NCBI RefSeq assembly: GCF_011762045.1
Contig: NZ_JAASQS010000004.1
Coordinates: forward strand, 310,001-374,000
DNA from: Rhizomicrobium electricum
Lineage (GTDB): Bacteria; Pseudomonadota; Alphaproteobacteria; Micropepsales; Micropepsaceae
Length of the DNA: 64,000 bases
Reading direction: 5' to 3'
The translations under genes were made by a program, and so were the position numbers. Below are positions 46,175-54,737 of this stretch, piece by piece. Each line of letters starts with the position of its first letter. The stretch's first letter is position 1. The notes below the pieces were generated by a model, which had not been told where the DNA came from, did no database searches, and saw only the letters and a program-made list of their open reading frames with translations.

Positions 46175-46582
46175 CTAGTTCTGCGCTGTCTTCACCGGCG
46201 TCTTTGCGGCGGCGTGCTTCTTTTCCATCTTCAGCGCGCCGTGCTGCTCCATCGGCGGGCAGGCTTGCGTGTTGGCGGCGACGTGGCGGCGATGATGATG
46301 GCGGGCCGCCATATGCTTCTTCTTCGCGGCCTGCTCGGCGAGGAATTTGTCGACCTTGTCGTTGGCTTGCTGCGCCAGGGCCGTGGCGTCCTGGGCGGAC
46401 TTGCCGGCGCTGTCGGCGCTGGCCTGCGCCCGGTCGGCGGCGCCCTTGGCGGCCTTGGCATCGCTGTCGGCGAGATCGGCGGTGGCCTGGGCATGTTCGA
46501 CGGATTCGCGCGTCGCGCATCCGGAAAGCAGTGTGCCGGCGCCGATCAGCGCGGCCAATGAAGCGGCTTTGATAATATGCAT
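46175..46582 (-). CDS. Alanine-zipper lipoprotein with His-rich tail
   Basis: This 135-residue lipoprotein has the lipobox LSGC (Cys22). Residues 30-85 form an alanine-rich heptad pattern (ADLADSDAKAAKGAADRAQAS) as in Lpp/OprI-type alanine zippers, which trimerise in the periplasm. The C-terminal third is Lys/His-rich (KKKHMAARHHHRRHVAA), unlike classical Lpp, and lacks a clear terminal lysine for peptidoglycan attachment (it ends AQN). It may bind metal or the cell wall by charge. It is a lone gene. Confidence 0.8.
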   Translation of the reverse strand: MHIIKAASLAALIGAGTLLSGCATRESVEHAQATADLADSDAKAAKGAADRAQASADSAGKSAQDATALAQQANDKVDKFLAEQAAKKKHMAARHHHRRHVAANTQACPPMEQHGALKMEKKHAAAKTPVKTAQN

Positions 46583-46705
46583 GGCGGTATCTCCCTAACT
46601 CGCTAGGGCCAACATGACACCGTCAATCGCTGCGGGCGTGTGATAAGGCGGAGGCAGGAAAGGGACGGATTCGGCTCCACGAGCCCCGCCGCCGCTGCGG
46701 AAGCG

Positions 46706-47248
46706 TCAGACGCTGACCGGCTTCAGATCGCGCGGCGCATAGGCGCTGAAGACGACGATGTGATCGACATGGTCGTCGTCGGGTCCGAGCGGCAGCGCCA
46801 CGCTTTCGAAATAGGCGAACCGCGAGTGCGTGAAATCCTTGCCCGCCCAGCCGCGTATCGCGAACGGCGTGCCGCTTTTCTGGATGTACTGATAGCCGGT
46901 GAAAAACGGCTTGCTGTATGGCGATACATTGGCGGGATCGCTCAGCCGCCGTCCGCCATAGGGCAGATCATACGCCATGCGCTGCGCCTCGCCGACAAAG
47001 CGGTATTCGAAGTCGGCGCCGCCGTCGATGACCTTGAGCAGGATCATGTAGGGCTGGAACGGCACCAGCGCGCGCTGGTCGAGATTCTCGCGGGCCGGAA
47101 ACCGTCGTGCTCCGCACAGTGTTCGCCAGTACGCCACCGCCCGCCGCACCAGCGGGTTTTCCAGAGCGTCGAGAGCGACGGGGGCGAAAGACGTGATCTC
47201 CGGATCATCGCCGGAATCGGACGACGCAACAGCCATGCAGCAATCCAT
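46706..47248 (-). CDS. PAS-domain (PAS_5-type) protein
   Basis: The ~180-residue single-domain protein matches the PAS_5 group that is widespread in Alphaproteobacteria: VAYWRTLCGARRFPARENLDQRALVPFQPYMIL (positions in the first half) then FEYRFVGEAQRMAYDLPYGGRRLSD and HSRFAYFESVALPLG. These proteins have no output domain and unknown ligands. Two start codons are possible, ATG 47248 (GGGA about eight bases upstream) and ATG 47236; I give the former. It is isolated on both sides. Confidence 0.8.
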   Translation of the reverse strand: MDCCMAVASSDSGDDPEITSFAPVALDALENPLVRRAVAYWRTLCGARRFPARENLDQRALVPFQPYMILLKVIDGGADFEYRFVGEAQRMAYDLPYGGRRLSDPANVSPYSKPFFTGYQYIQKSGTPFAIRGWAGKDFTHSRFAYFESVALPLGPDDDHVDHIVVFSAYAPRDLKPVSV

Positions 47249-47393
47249 CCGCGATCCCGCTGCGGAAAGCAAGGACAATGCGTGCGCCGGTCGCAGCGTT
47301 ATCTCTGTCGAACGACGTTAGAAGACGGGACGTGCGGCCGTTGCCGCAACATTGGGCAGGATGGAATTACCCCAGGTCATCCTGCGGCGCCGC

Positions 47394-48296
47394 TCATGCC
47401 AATCCCGGCACCAGTGTCCCCGGCTTGGGCGTGTGGCGGGGCTTTTTGAGATGCGCTTTCGGCGGCGTACCGACGACATCGGCCTGGGCATAGGTTTGCT
47501 CGCGCAGGAACTGCATCAGGGCGGCGCGATCCCGGATCGTCGCCAGGGTTTCGTACGGAATGACATCGCCGACGCCGGCGCGTACTTCGCTGCCGATCTT
47601 GTTGTGCACCTCGTAGAACAACAGCGACAGGCGCAGAGTCAGCGACAGATGGCTGACGAGCTGAAACAGCAACGAATTCTGGCCGGCGAAATAGAGCGGC
47701 GCCACCGGGGCATGTGTCTTGGCGACGATGCCGGCGGTGAAGGTCTTCCAATCGCTGTCGACCGCCCGCCGCGCATACCATTTCGGCGTCGTCGACACCG
47801 CGCCCGACGGGAAGATCAACAGGCAGCCGCCCGCCGCGACATGCTCCTTGGCGCGCTGGCGCGAGCTGAGGTTGGTCTTCATCGCCTCGCCGGTTTCGTT
47901 GAAGTCGATCGGCAGGAGGTAGGGTTGCAGTTCCTCGGCCCGCGCAATCACCGCGTTGGTGAGCACCTTGAAGTCCGGCCGGGCCCTGCCGACGATGGCG
48001 CACGAGACGAGACCGTCGAGAACGCCGAACGGGTGGTTGCACACCACCACCAGCGGGCCGGTCTTGGGCCATGCCGCCAGCTTGTCGGCGTCGTAGCGGA
48101 TTTTCAGTTCCAGGAGGCGGATGGCGGCGTCCCAGAAGGTCTCGCCCGGCACCGGATGCGTGCCGTAGCACTCGTAGAGCCAGCGCAGATAGGGCTGGCC
48201 GGTGATCCGCTCGATGGCGTGAATGACGAAGCGCTTGAACGGCGGGTCATGGGGATCGGCATAGGAGAACTCGTCGGCTCCGACCGCATGTCCCAT
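47394..48296 (-). CDS. PlsC-like acyltransferase
   Basis: This 300-residue protein belongs to the lysophospholipid acyltransferase superfamily. The catalytic motif is NHPFGVLDG (His and Asp in the HX5D spacing of some family branches) near residue 92, with IFPSGAVSTTP as the substrate-phosphate motif near 160 and PVAPLYFAGQNS near 200. It probably acylates a lyso-lipid or an aminolipid at the inner membrane. It is the last of three closely packed genes (M20 hydrolase, DUF423 protein, acyltransferase); the gap to the DUF423 gene is four bases. Confidence 0.85.
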   Translation of the reverse strand: MGHAVGADEFSYADPHDPPFKRFVIHAIERITGQPYLRWLYECYGTHPVPGETFWDAAIRLLELKIRYDADKLAAWPKTGPLVVVCNHPFGVLDGLVSCAIVGRARPDFKVLTNAVIARAEELQPYLLPIDFNETGEAMKTNLSSRQRAKEHVAAGGCLLIFPSGAVSTTPKWYARRAVDSDWKTFTAGIVAKTHAPVAPLYFAGQNSLLFQLVSHLSLTLRLSLLFYEVHNKIGSEVRAGVGDVIPYETLATIRDRAALMQFLREQTYAQADVVGTPPKAHLKKPRHTPKPGTLVPGLA

Positions 48297-48300
48297 CACA

Positions 48301-48669
48301 TCACCCCTTCCGCAAACCGCTCCAGGCCAGTGCCAGCCAGCCGGCGATGAACGCCACGCCACCCAACGGTGTCACGAAGCCAAACCCGCGCGTCCCTGTC
48401 AACGTCAACAGGTAAAGAGAACCGGAAAACAGGAGAATTCCGACCGCAAACAGGATGGCCGCCGTCCTGGCCGGTCGCGGCGCGAAGTGTTCGGCCGCCA
48501 GCGCCGCCGCGCACAGGGCCAGGGCATGGATCAGGTGATAGCGCGCGCCGGTCTCGAACGCCGCCAGCATGTCGGGCGACAGCCGTGCTTTGAGCCCGTG
48601 CGCGGCGAAGGCTCCCGCCGCAATGGCCAGCGCTCCATTCAAAGCGCCGAAGGCAAACCAGCGTCTCAT
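48301..48669 (-). CDS. DUF423 small membrane protein
   Basis: The 122-residue protein has four membrane helices and matches the DUF423 pattern: ALNGALAIAAGAFAAHGLKARL at the N-terminus, GARYHLIHALAL in the middle, and FSGSLYLLTLTG with PLGGVAFIAGWLAL at the C-terminus. The function of this widespread family is unknown. ATG 48669 overlaps the M20 hydrolase stop codon (ATGA), so the two are coupled. Confidence 0.9.
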   Translation of the reverse strand: MRRWFAFGALNGALAIAAGAFAAHGLKARLSPDMLAAFETGARYHLIHALALCAAALAAEHFAPRPARTAAILFAVGILLFSGSLYLLTLTGTRGFGFVTPLGGVAFIAGWLALAWSGLRKG

Positions 48670-49910
48670 CGGCAGCCGCACCCGGCATGATGGTGATGCC
48701 CGGCCTCGACGGCGACCACGGCAAGGCGCGACAGCTCGGCGGTGGCTTCGAAATCGGAGCGCACGCGGGGCAGTGTGGTGCCGTCCGCCATCAGATCGAG
48801 CGCGGTCAGGGCGAGCGCCTTGGCGCCGTCGATCACCGCGGCATCGCCGGTATCCGAGCGCGCCCAGCGGGTGAATTCCGGATTATGGATGATGACGTCC
48901 GAGGGCGCGACCGCCAGCATGGGATGGATCGATGGCACCCGGTGGCTGACATTGCCCATGTCGGTCGAACCGGCAAAGCCGGGCGGGATCTCTTCGAGCG
49001 GGAAGAAATTGCGCCCGAGATGCTCGGCGTGCTGCTTGAAGCTCTCCGCCAGCGGCCAGTTGGTCTTGAGGTCGAGATAGTCGGCGCCGGTCCAGTTGAG
49101 TTCGAGGCGGCACCCCGTCGCCATGGCACCCGCTTCGAAGCACGCCACCACGCGCTTCTTGAGCTTGAGCAGATCGTGAATGTCGGCGGCGCGGATGAAA
49201 AAGCGGCAGGCGGCCCGCTCGGGCACGATGTTGGGAGCCATGCCGCCGTCGGTGATGATGCCGTGGATGCGTTCGGTGTTACGGATGTGCTGGCGTAGCT
49301 GGGCGATCGCCGTATAGGCCGTCACCACCGCATCGAGCGCATTGAGACCGCGGAACGGCATCGCCGAGGCATGCGCCGCCCGGCCGTGATAGATCGCCTC
49401 GACATCGGCGACCGCGATCGTCGGCATGGTGATGAGGTTCAAATTGGACGGGTGGATCATCATCGCCGCATCGACGCCGTCGAAGGCGCCGAACCGCGCC
49501 ATCAATTCCTTGCCGCCATGAGCTTCTTCGGCGGGGGTTCCGACATAGCGCACCGTGCCGGGCAGGTTCGCGCCGAGTTTGGCCAGACCGATGGCAGCGC
49601 CGTAGCCGATCGCGGCAATGATGTTGTGGCCGCAGGCGTGGCCGATGCCGGGCAGGGCATCGTACTCGGACAACAGCGCGACGGTCGGGCCGCTGCCGAA
49701 CTCCGAGACGAATCCGGTCTTCATGCCAAAGGCTTCGCGGGTCACCGGCAGGCCATGGCCCTCGACGGCGTCCGCTAGCCGTGCCGAGGCCTTGAATTCG
49801 GCCAGCGACAATTCGGGTTCGGCATGGATGGCATGACTCAGCTGAATCAGTTCGCCGCCGAGCGCATCGATGGCCGCGACAACGTCTTTCCGCATGGATT
49901 CGAGGGACAT
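48666..49910 (-). CDS. M20-family amidohydrolase (PM20D2/AbgB-like)
   Basis: This 414-residue metallohydrolase cleaves N-acyl or dipeptide amide bonds. Metal-site motifs are LSEYDALPGIGHACGHN near residue 85, TPAEEAHGGKELM near 125 and MIHPSN near 152, with YHGRAAHASAMPFRG in the dimerisation domain. The family includes p-aminobenzoyl-glutamate hydrolase and beta-alanyl-lysine dipeptidase. The C-terminus is odd: the last eleven residues read GHHHHAGCGCR, a potential metal-binding tail. It leads a three-gene operon. Confidence 0.9.
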   Translation of the reverse strand: MSLESMRKDVVAAIDALGGELIQLSHAIHAEPELSLAEFKASARLADAVEGHGLPVTREAFGMKTGFVSEFGSGPTVALLSEYDALPGIGHACGHNIIAAIGYGAAIGLAKLGANLPGTVRYVGTPAEEAHGGKELMARFGAFDGVDAAMMIHPSNLNLITMPTIAVADVEAIYHGRAAHASAMPFRGLNALDAVVTAYTAIAQLRQHIRNTERIHGIITDGGMAPNIVPERAACRFFIRAADIHDLLKLKKRVVACFEAGAMATGCRLELNWTGADYLDLKTNWPLAESFKQHAEHLGRNFFPLEEIPPGFAGSTDMGNVSHRVPSIHPMLAVAPSDVIIHNPEFTRWARSDTGDAAVIDGAKALALTALDLMADGTTLPRVRSDFEATAELSRLAVVAVEAGHHHHAGCGCR

Positions 49911-49977
49911 TCACGGTCTCAAGAATGAAACGCACGCCATCATAGACGCGGGGCCGGCGCTTTGCGATGGTCGGCCC

Positions 49978-50742
49978 ATGGATTCGGATCGTATCGTCGT
50001 CTCCAAGGACGGCACGCACATCGCCTATGACGTTACCGGAGAGGGCAAGCCTGTTCTGCTAATCCACGGCTTTGCGTCCAGCCGGGAGCAGAACTGGAAA
50101 TCCACCGGCTGGATCGACCGCCTGGTCCGCCAGGGCTACCGCGTCGTCAGCTTCGATCTGCGCGGGCATGGCCACAGCGATAAGCCGCATGAAACGCAAG
50201 CATATGGCGACCAGATGATCGACGACATCCTCGCAGTCCTCAATGCGAGCGGTATCAACGATGCTTTCGTTATGGGCTATTCGATGGGAGCGATGCTCGC
50301 CATTCGTTTCCTGATGCTGCATCCCGAAAGGATCCGGCGCGTGGTGACGGCAGGTGTCGGCGATAACTATTTCGCCGAGCAGCGGTCCTGGCGCGAGTCC
50401 GTTGCGGCCGCCATGTTGGTCGACGATCCGTCGGCGATTGTCGACGACGAAGCGCGCCGCTTCAGGATTTTCGGCGGCCAGAGAGGCAAGGATCGCCTCG
50501 CGCTTTCCGCCTGCATGAAGGCGCCGCGGTACACCTATCCGCCGGAAGCCTTGAAGGCGTCGCAACGTCCGGTGCTGGTGGTTGCGGGTGAGAACGATCC
50601 GCTGGTGAGATCGCCTCTCGCTTTGGCGGCGGCTTTTGCCGACGGGCGCGCAGTGGTGCTGCCGAACAAGGACCATATGACGGCGGTCGGTGATCCCGGC
50701 TACAAGCGGGCCGTATTGGATTTCTTCGCCGCAACGGCTTGA
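49978..50742 (+). CDS. Alpha/beta hydrolase
   Basis: The 254-residue enzyme has the full alpha/beta-hydrolase triad: nucleophile Ser102 in GYSMGA, Asp207 in AGENDP and His233 in NKDHMT. The oxyanion-hole motif is IHGFASS and the strand-4 motif is DLRGHGHSDKP. This is a general esterase/lipase fold and the substrate cannot be inferred. I chose ATG 49978; the open frame extends further upstream but that part overlaps the divergent M20 gene. Confidence 0.92.
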   Translation: MDSDRIVVSKDGTHIAYDVTGEGKPVLLIHGFASSREQNWKSTGWIDRLVRQGYRVVSFDLRGHGHSDKPHETQAYGDQMIDDILAVLNASGINDAFVMGYSMGAMLAIRFLMLHPERIRRVVTAGVGDNYFAEQRSWRESVAAAMLVDDPSAIVDDEARRFRIFGGQRGKDRLALSACMKAPRYTYPPEALKASQRPVLVVAGENDPLVRSPLALAAAFADGRAVVLPNKDHMTAVGDPGYKRAVLDFFAATA

Positions 50743-50906
50743 ACGCACTATTTAAATAGACGGAATTCCGGCGCCATTCCTCAAGCGACATGCGGCCGCG
50801 CATGGACGCTCCGGTCGAGATTTTGTTGGTCACACGGCATACGCGTGCGCGTTAAGGTCCGAGCATGAAATAACGCGGGCGGCGTTGTTGTTTACGGCTT
50901 GTCGGC

Positions 50907-50923
50907 TGCGGATTTTATCCGCA
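50907..50923. promoter_or_regulatory. Inverted repeat upstream of the LysR regulator
   Basis: TGCGGAT (50907-50913) and ATCCGCA (50917-50923) are perfect arms around TTT, 31 bp before the regulator start. The T-N11-A spacing fits a LysR-type site, so autoregulation is possible. The rest of the 212-bp gap shows nothing clear. Confidence 0.4.
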
Positions 50924-50954
50924 GAATTTGCCGATCGCATGCGGGGGACCATGC

Positions 50955-51977
50955 ATGACAAAGCCGCTACCGCAGTCGTCGAGACGAACTCTCGATGAGA
51001 CCAGGATTCTCAGTGGTCCGTTCTGGGGCGAGCTGCGTGTCTTCCTCGCCGTTGCCAAAGCCAAGTCGTTCAACCGCGCCGCCGAAGCGCTGAACATGAG
51101 CCAGCCGACGGTGAGCCGTCAGGTGCGGCGCTTGCAGGACGTGATGGGTGCCCAGCTTGTCGTGCCGACCCAGGCCGGCATCACGTTGACCCGGCAAGGC
51201 GAAGAGTTGGCGCGGTCGCTGCGCGACCTCGATCAAAAATTGTTCGAGATTTCCACCGATCTCAATGCCGAGACGCGCACCGCCGAGGGCACGGTCCGTC
51301 TGGTGATCTCCGAGGTGCTGGCAGGCCTCTCCGTGATCCCGGCGATGGTCGCCTTCAGCGAGATGTATCCCAAGATCCATCTAGAGATGTGTGCGCCGAC
51401 CGATCACACCAGTCTGCGCGCCAACCACGGCGACGTGATGATCAGCGTGATGCCGCACCAAGGTCCCGACGTGGTATCGCGGCCGCTGGGTTTTCTGCAC
51501 ATGCTGCCGGTCGCCACGCAGGATTACATCGCCCGCTACGGTGTGCCGACCAACAGCAATTTGTCGGCGCATTGTTTCGTGCAATGCACGACCTACATGG
51601 CCATGCCGCAACCGTGGCAATCCTGGAATGCGCTGGTCCGGGAGGGCGTCGTCACGCACACCACCGACAATCTTTTGAACTACGCTTTGATGGTCAAGAA
51701 CGGGCTCGGGATCGGGCTTGTGGCGACCACCGCCTTGGCCGATCCGGTCGCGTTGCCGCTGGAACTCGGCGTTCATATCCGGGTGCCGTTATACGCGGTT
51801 GCGGCCGCGGAACGGGTCGGAACCAAGGCGGTTCAGATCGTCTTCGATTGGATGAGCGAACTCTTCGGCGAAACCATCCCGTGGTTCAGTCCCGACCTCA
51901 AGCTCGACGAGCTTCCGCGCGAGACGATGACGCCGTTGCTGATCAGGCTTCTGGGGATGCCAAAGCGAAATCCCTGA
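50955..51977 (+). CDS. LysR-family transcriptional regulator
   Basis: This 340-residue regulator has an N-terminal winged helix-turn-helix at about residues 22-80 (FLAVAKAKSFNRAAEALNMSQPTVSRQVRRLQ) and a LysR substrate-binding domain. A ~20-residue N-terminal extension precedes the DNA-binding domain, longer than usual. ATG 50955 follows GCGGGGGA; an overlapping ATG at 50951 is out of frame. Target genes are not evident; the divergent neighbour is none, and the upstream hydrolase is co-oriented. Its 3' end overlaps the convergent 75-aa gene. Confidence 0.92.
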   Translation: MTKPLPQSSRRTLDETRILSGPFWGELRVFLAVAKAKSFNRAAEALNMSQPTVSRQVRRLQDVMGAQLVVPTQAGITLTRQGEELARSLRDLDQKLFEISTDLNAETRTAEGTVRLVISEVLAGLSVIPAMVAFSEMYPKIHLEMCAPTDHTSLRANHGDVMISVMPHQGPDVVSRPLGFLHMLPVATQDYIARYGVPTNSNLSAHCFVQCTTYMAMPQPWQSWNALVREGVVTHTTDNLLNYALMVKNGLGIGLVATTALADPVALPLELGVHIRVPLYAVAAAERVGTKAVQIVFDWMSELFGETIPWFSPDLKLDELPRETMTPLLIRLLGMPKRNP

Positions 51978-52170
51978 TTTCGTCGGACATATCGAGAAAC
52001 TTGTTGGCGATGTCTTCGAGCACTGCCGCCATTTCCATCGGCGGCGTGGCATCGTTGTCGACCAGACGGCGAACGGCTTCCGCCTGGATCGCGGTAATGT
52101 CCCTGAGATAGCGGCGATAGTCCTGCAGGCCGGCGAGGCTGCGGCGGCCGCCGTTGTCGATGTCTGTCAT
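51943..52170 (-). CDS. Small hypothetical protein, 75 aa
   Basis: This small acidic helical protein starts at ATG 52170 and ends inside the 3' end of the LysR gene, overlapping it by 35 bp on the opposite strand. It has no signal or membrane segment. Two predicted helices (DYRRYLRDITAIQAEAVRRLVD and EMAAVLEDIANKFLDMSDEI-like) suggest a helical hairpin. I do not recognise it; its codon use looks coding. Confidence 0.55.
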   Translation of the reverse strand: MTDIDNGGRRSLAGLQDYRRYLRDITAIQAEAVRRLVDNDATPPMEMAAVLEDIANKFLDMSDEIRDFALASPEA

Positions 52171-52287
52171 GGTGCGATCCCCCGATTGATGGCGCGATGG
52201 TGATCTGTCCCGGCAGCGAACGGAACGACAGTTTGCGACGAACTGTTGTTCATATTCGAATATGCGATAGCGGTTGTGCGGGCGCAG

Positions 52288-52839
52288 TCAATACTGTTCG
52301 GAGGCCATCGAGACGAGATCGTGATGGGCGAGATCCGTCACGAGAATGGAATCCTCGGTGTCGAACTTGAGATCGCCGCGATCGATCCACACCTGACGCG
52401 GTGCATCGTCGAAGGCGACACGCACTGCGCTAATGCGCCCGTCGGCGCGCGCCAGTTCGATCACATGTCCGACGGGTGTTCCGGCATAGGTTTCCACCTT
52501 GGCGCCGATCAACTGGTCGCTGTCGACGAAAGCCAGCTTCTCGTAGCGTTTGGGCCATTCGCCGCGCCGGTAGCGCGCCCGTTCCGCGGCGTAGCGGTCG
52601 CGTGCCGCGAGATAGCGCGAGGCCTGCGCGTCGTAGACTTGTTTCTGCGCCTGATATTGCTGCTGCTGTTGCTGGTAGAGCTGTTGCTGCTGCTGATACT
52701 GCGCGTTGCGCTGATCGGCGTCGGCGCCTTGCGCGTTCTGCGCCTGATTGAGCTGGTCGGTGCGCTGCTCCTCGCTTTGTGCCGATGCGGCCGCGATCAG
52801 GAACGGCAGGCAAAGAAATGCTGCGGCTATGGTCTTCAT
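52288..52839 (-). CDS. Exported Gln-rich protein with PRC-barrel-like C-terminus
   Basis: The 183-residue protein has a signal peptide cut after about residue 20 (AAASAQ). Residues 40-75 are a glutamine-rich low-complexity stretch (AQYQQQQQLYQQQQQQYQAQ) that should form a coiled coil or disordered linker. The C-terminal ~90 residues (LIGAKVETYAGTPVGHVIELARADGRISAVRV) resemble a PRC-barrel. A structural periplasmic role is likely; the function is unknown. Confidence 0.8.
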   Translation of the reverse strand: MKTIAAAFLCLPFLIAAASAQSEEQRTDQLNQAQNAQGADADQRNAQYQQQQQLYQQQQQQYQAQKQVYDAQASRYLAARDRYAAERARYRRGEWPKRYEKLAFVDSDQLIGAKVETYAGTPVGHVIELARADGRISAVRVAFDDAPRQVWIDRGDLKFDTEDSILVTDLAHHDLVSMASEQY

Positions 52840-52887
52840 GGCGTCCTCCGTCGAGCGGTGAACGCGCGGGACCCGAAGGGCGTTCCG

Positions 52888-54684
52888 TCACGTAGCGGAA
52901 CGATGCTTGCGGCGGACGGCGTAGCTTTCGGCGCGGCCGGCTTCGCGCGCGGCCTGTTGCAGTGCGGCGCGGAACACATCGCGCTGGCCGTGAATCTTGG
53001 CGATGGCAAGACCGGTCGGCACGCCGAGGCCCACCAGCGCGGCTTCCGACAACTGCAGCGAGGATTCGATGGTTTCCGGCACCGCGTCGCTGGCGCCCAT
53101 CTGATAAAGATGGCTGGCGTGCACGGCGTCCTTGGCGCGCGACACGATCAAAAGATCCGCCCGCATCGCCCGCACTTGTTCGACGATGGCGTCGATGGTC
53201 TCGCGCGCATTGATGGTGATGACGACGCCGGTCGCTTCCATCACGCCGCAGACGCGCAGGAACTCGGGATCGGCGGCGTTGCCGAAATAGACGTTTTCGC
53301 CTTCGCGCCGCGCCCGCGTCACTGCGGCGGGATCGATGTCGGTGGCGATGTAGGGAACGTCGAGATCCTTGAACAGCGTGCTTACCACCCGCCCGACGCG
53401 GCCGTAACCGACGATGATGGCGTGGGCTTCGCCGCCGGGCGGCTTTGCGGTCAGCGCCGGATCGCCGATGCCCTGCTCGCGCAGCTTGCGTGTGATGCGC
53501 CGCCCCAGGACCGACAGCAGCGGCGTCAGCGCCATGGTGAGCGCGATGGCGGCGAGAATGAAGCCGGAGAAGCGCGCGTCGACGATATGCAGGCTGGCGG
53601 CCAGTCCGAGGCCGACGAATGCGAATTCGCCGCCGGGGCCGAGCAGAAGGCCGGTCTCGATCGCGGCGAACCAGGGCAGATGGAACAGCCGTCCCAGCGC
53701 GGTCAGGATCACGGCCTTGACCACGATCAGTCCGATCACACAGGCGATCAGCAGCAGCGGCTCGCGGGCGACCTCGCGGAAGTCGATAGCCATGCCGACG
53801 GTGAAGAAGAAGATGCCGAGGAGCAGACCCTTGAACGGCTCGACGGTGGCTTCGATGGCTTTGCCGTATTCGGTTTCGGCCAACATGATGCCGGCGACGA
53901 AGGCGCCGAGCGCCATCGACAATCCGGCCTGATGGGCGATCACGCCGGCGGCGAAGATGACGAGCAGCACGGCGGCGATGAAGAGTTCGCTCGACCGCGC
54001 CGAACCGACCAGGCGGAACAGCCGGCGCATGGCGAGGCGGCCGATCAGGATAATGAGCGCGATGGCGGCGGCCGCCTGCAACAGCGCGCGCACCAGGCTG
54101 ACGATCACCGATCCGTCGGATTCGCCGCCGCTGATCGACACGAACATCAGGATCGGCACCACCGCGATGTCCTGCGCCAGCAACACCGCGAAACTGGCGC
54201 GGCCGATGTTGGACGACAGCCGGTTCTGTTGCGACAACAGTTCAAGCACGATGGCGGTCGAGGACAGCGACACGCTCGCTCCGAGCACGATGGCGGCATT
54301 CGACGGCAGTCCGGCCAGCGAAGCGATGCCTGCGATGACCGCCGAGGTCACCAGCACCTGCAAGCCGCCGAGGCCCAGCACCAGCCGCCGCATCGCTTTG
54401 AGGCGCGCGAACGACAGTTCGAGCCCGATCATGAACAGCAGGAACACGATGCCGAGTTCGGCGAAGCCGGACACGTGGCTCTCGTCGACCACCGTGAACC
54501 AATAAAGGATCGGAAAATCTTTGATGAACGAACCGAGTGCGAGCGGTCCCAGAATGGCGCCGGCGCCGAGATAGCCGAGAACGGGACTGATGCCGACTTT
54601 GCGCACCAGCGGCACGATCACGGCTGCCGTGCCGAGCAGCACCAAGGCGTCGCTATAGCCGGAGATATCGAATGTGGCTGCCAT
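52888..54684 (-). CDS. Kef-type cation/proton antiporter (CPA2 family)
   Basis: The 598-residue protein has an N-terminal Na+/H+ exchanger domain of 12-13 helices (to about residue 390) and a C-terminal TrkA-N/RCK domain with the dinucleotide-binding GYGRVGRVVSTLFKDLDVPYIATDID near 418. This is the KefB/KefC layout: K+ efflux in exchange for protons, gated by nucleotides or glutathione adducts. ATG 54684 gives a membrane segment at once (DALVLLGTAAVIVPL). There is no KefF/KefG-like ancillary gene beside it. The gene lies 53 bp downstream of the Cys-rich protein gene on the same strand. Confidence 0.93.
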   Translation of the reverse strand: MAATFDISGYSDALVLLGTAAVIVPLVRKVGISPVLGYLGAGAILGPLALGSFIKDFPILYWFTVVDESHVSGFAELGIVFLLFMIGLELSFARLKAMRRLVLGLGGLQVLVTSAVIAGIASLAGLPSNAAIVLGASVSLSSTAIVLELLSQQNRLSSNIGRASFAVLLAQDIAVVPILMFVSISGGESDGSVIVSLVRALLQAAAAIALIILIGRLAMRRLFRLVGSARSSELFIAAVLLVIFAAGVIAHQAGLSMALGAFVAGIMLAETEYGKAIEATVEPFKGLLLGIFFFTVGMAIDFREVAREPLLLIACVIGLIVVKAVILTALGRLFHLPWFAAIETGLLLGPGGEFAFVGLGLAASLHIVDARFSGFILAAIALTMALTPLLSVLGRRITRKLREQGIGDPALTAKPPGGEAHAIIVGYGRVGRVVSTLFKDLDVPYIATDIDPAAVTRARREGENVYFGNAADPEFLRVCGVMEATGVVITINARETIDAIVEQVRAMRADLLIVSRAKDAVHASHLYQMGASDAVPETIESSLQLSEAALVGLGVPTGLAIAKIHGQRDVFRAALQQAAREAGRAESYAVRRKHRSAT

Positions 54685-54737
54685 CCTGGACGCAGCATGC
54701 GGTCCGCGGCGGAAAGAAGCAACCCGAAGATATCGAA

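Noticed and set aside
52620..52760. CAG/CTG-rich tract as a tandem DNA repeat
   Set aside because: It is the coding sequence for the Gln-rich segment of the exported protein, with mixed codons and no exact unit.
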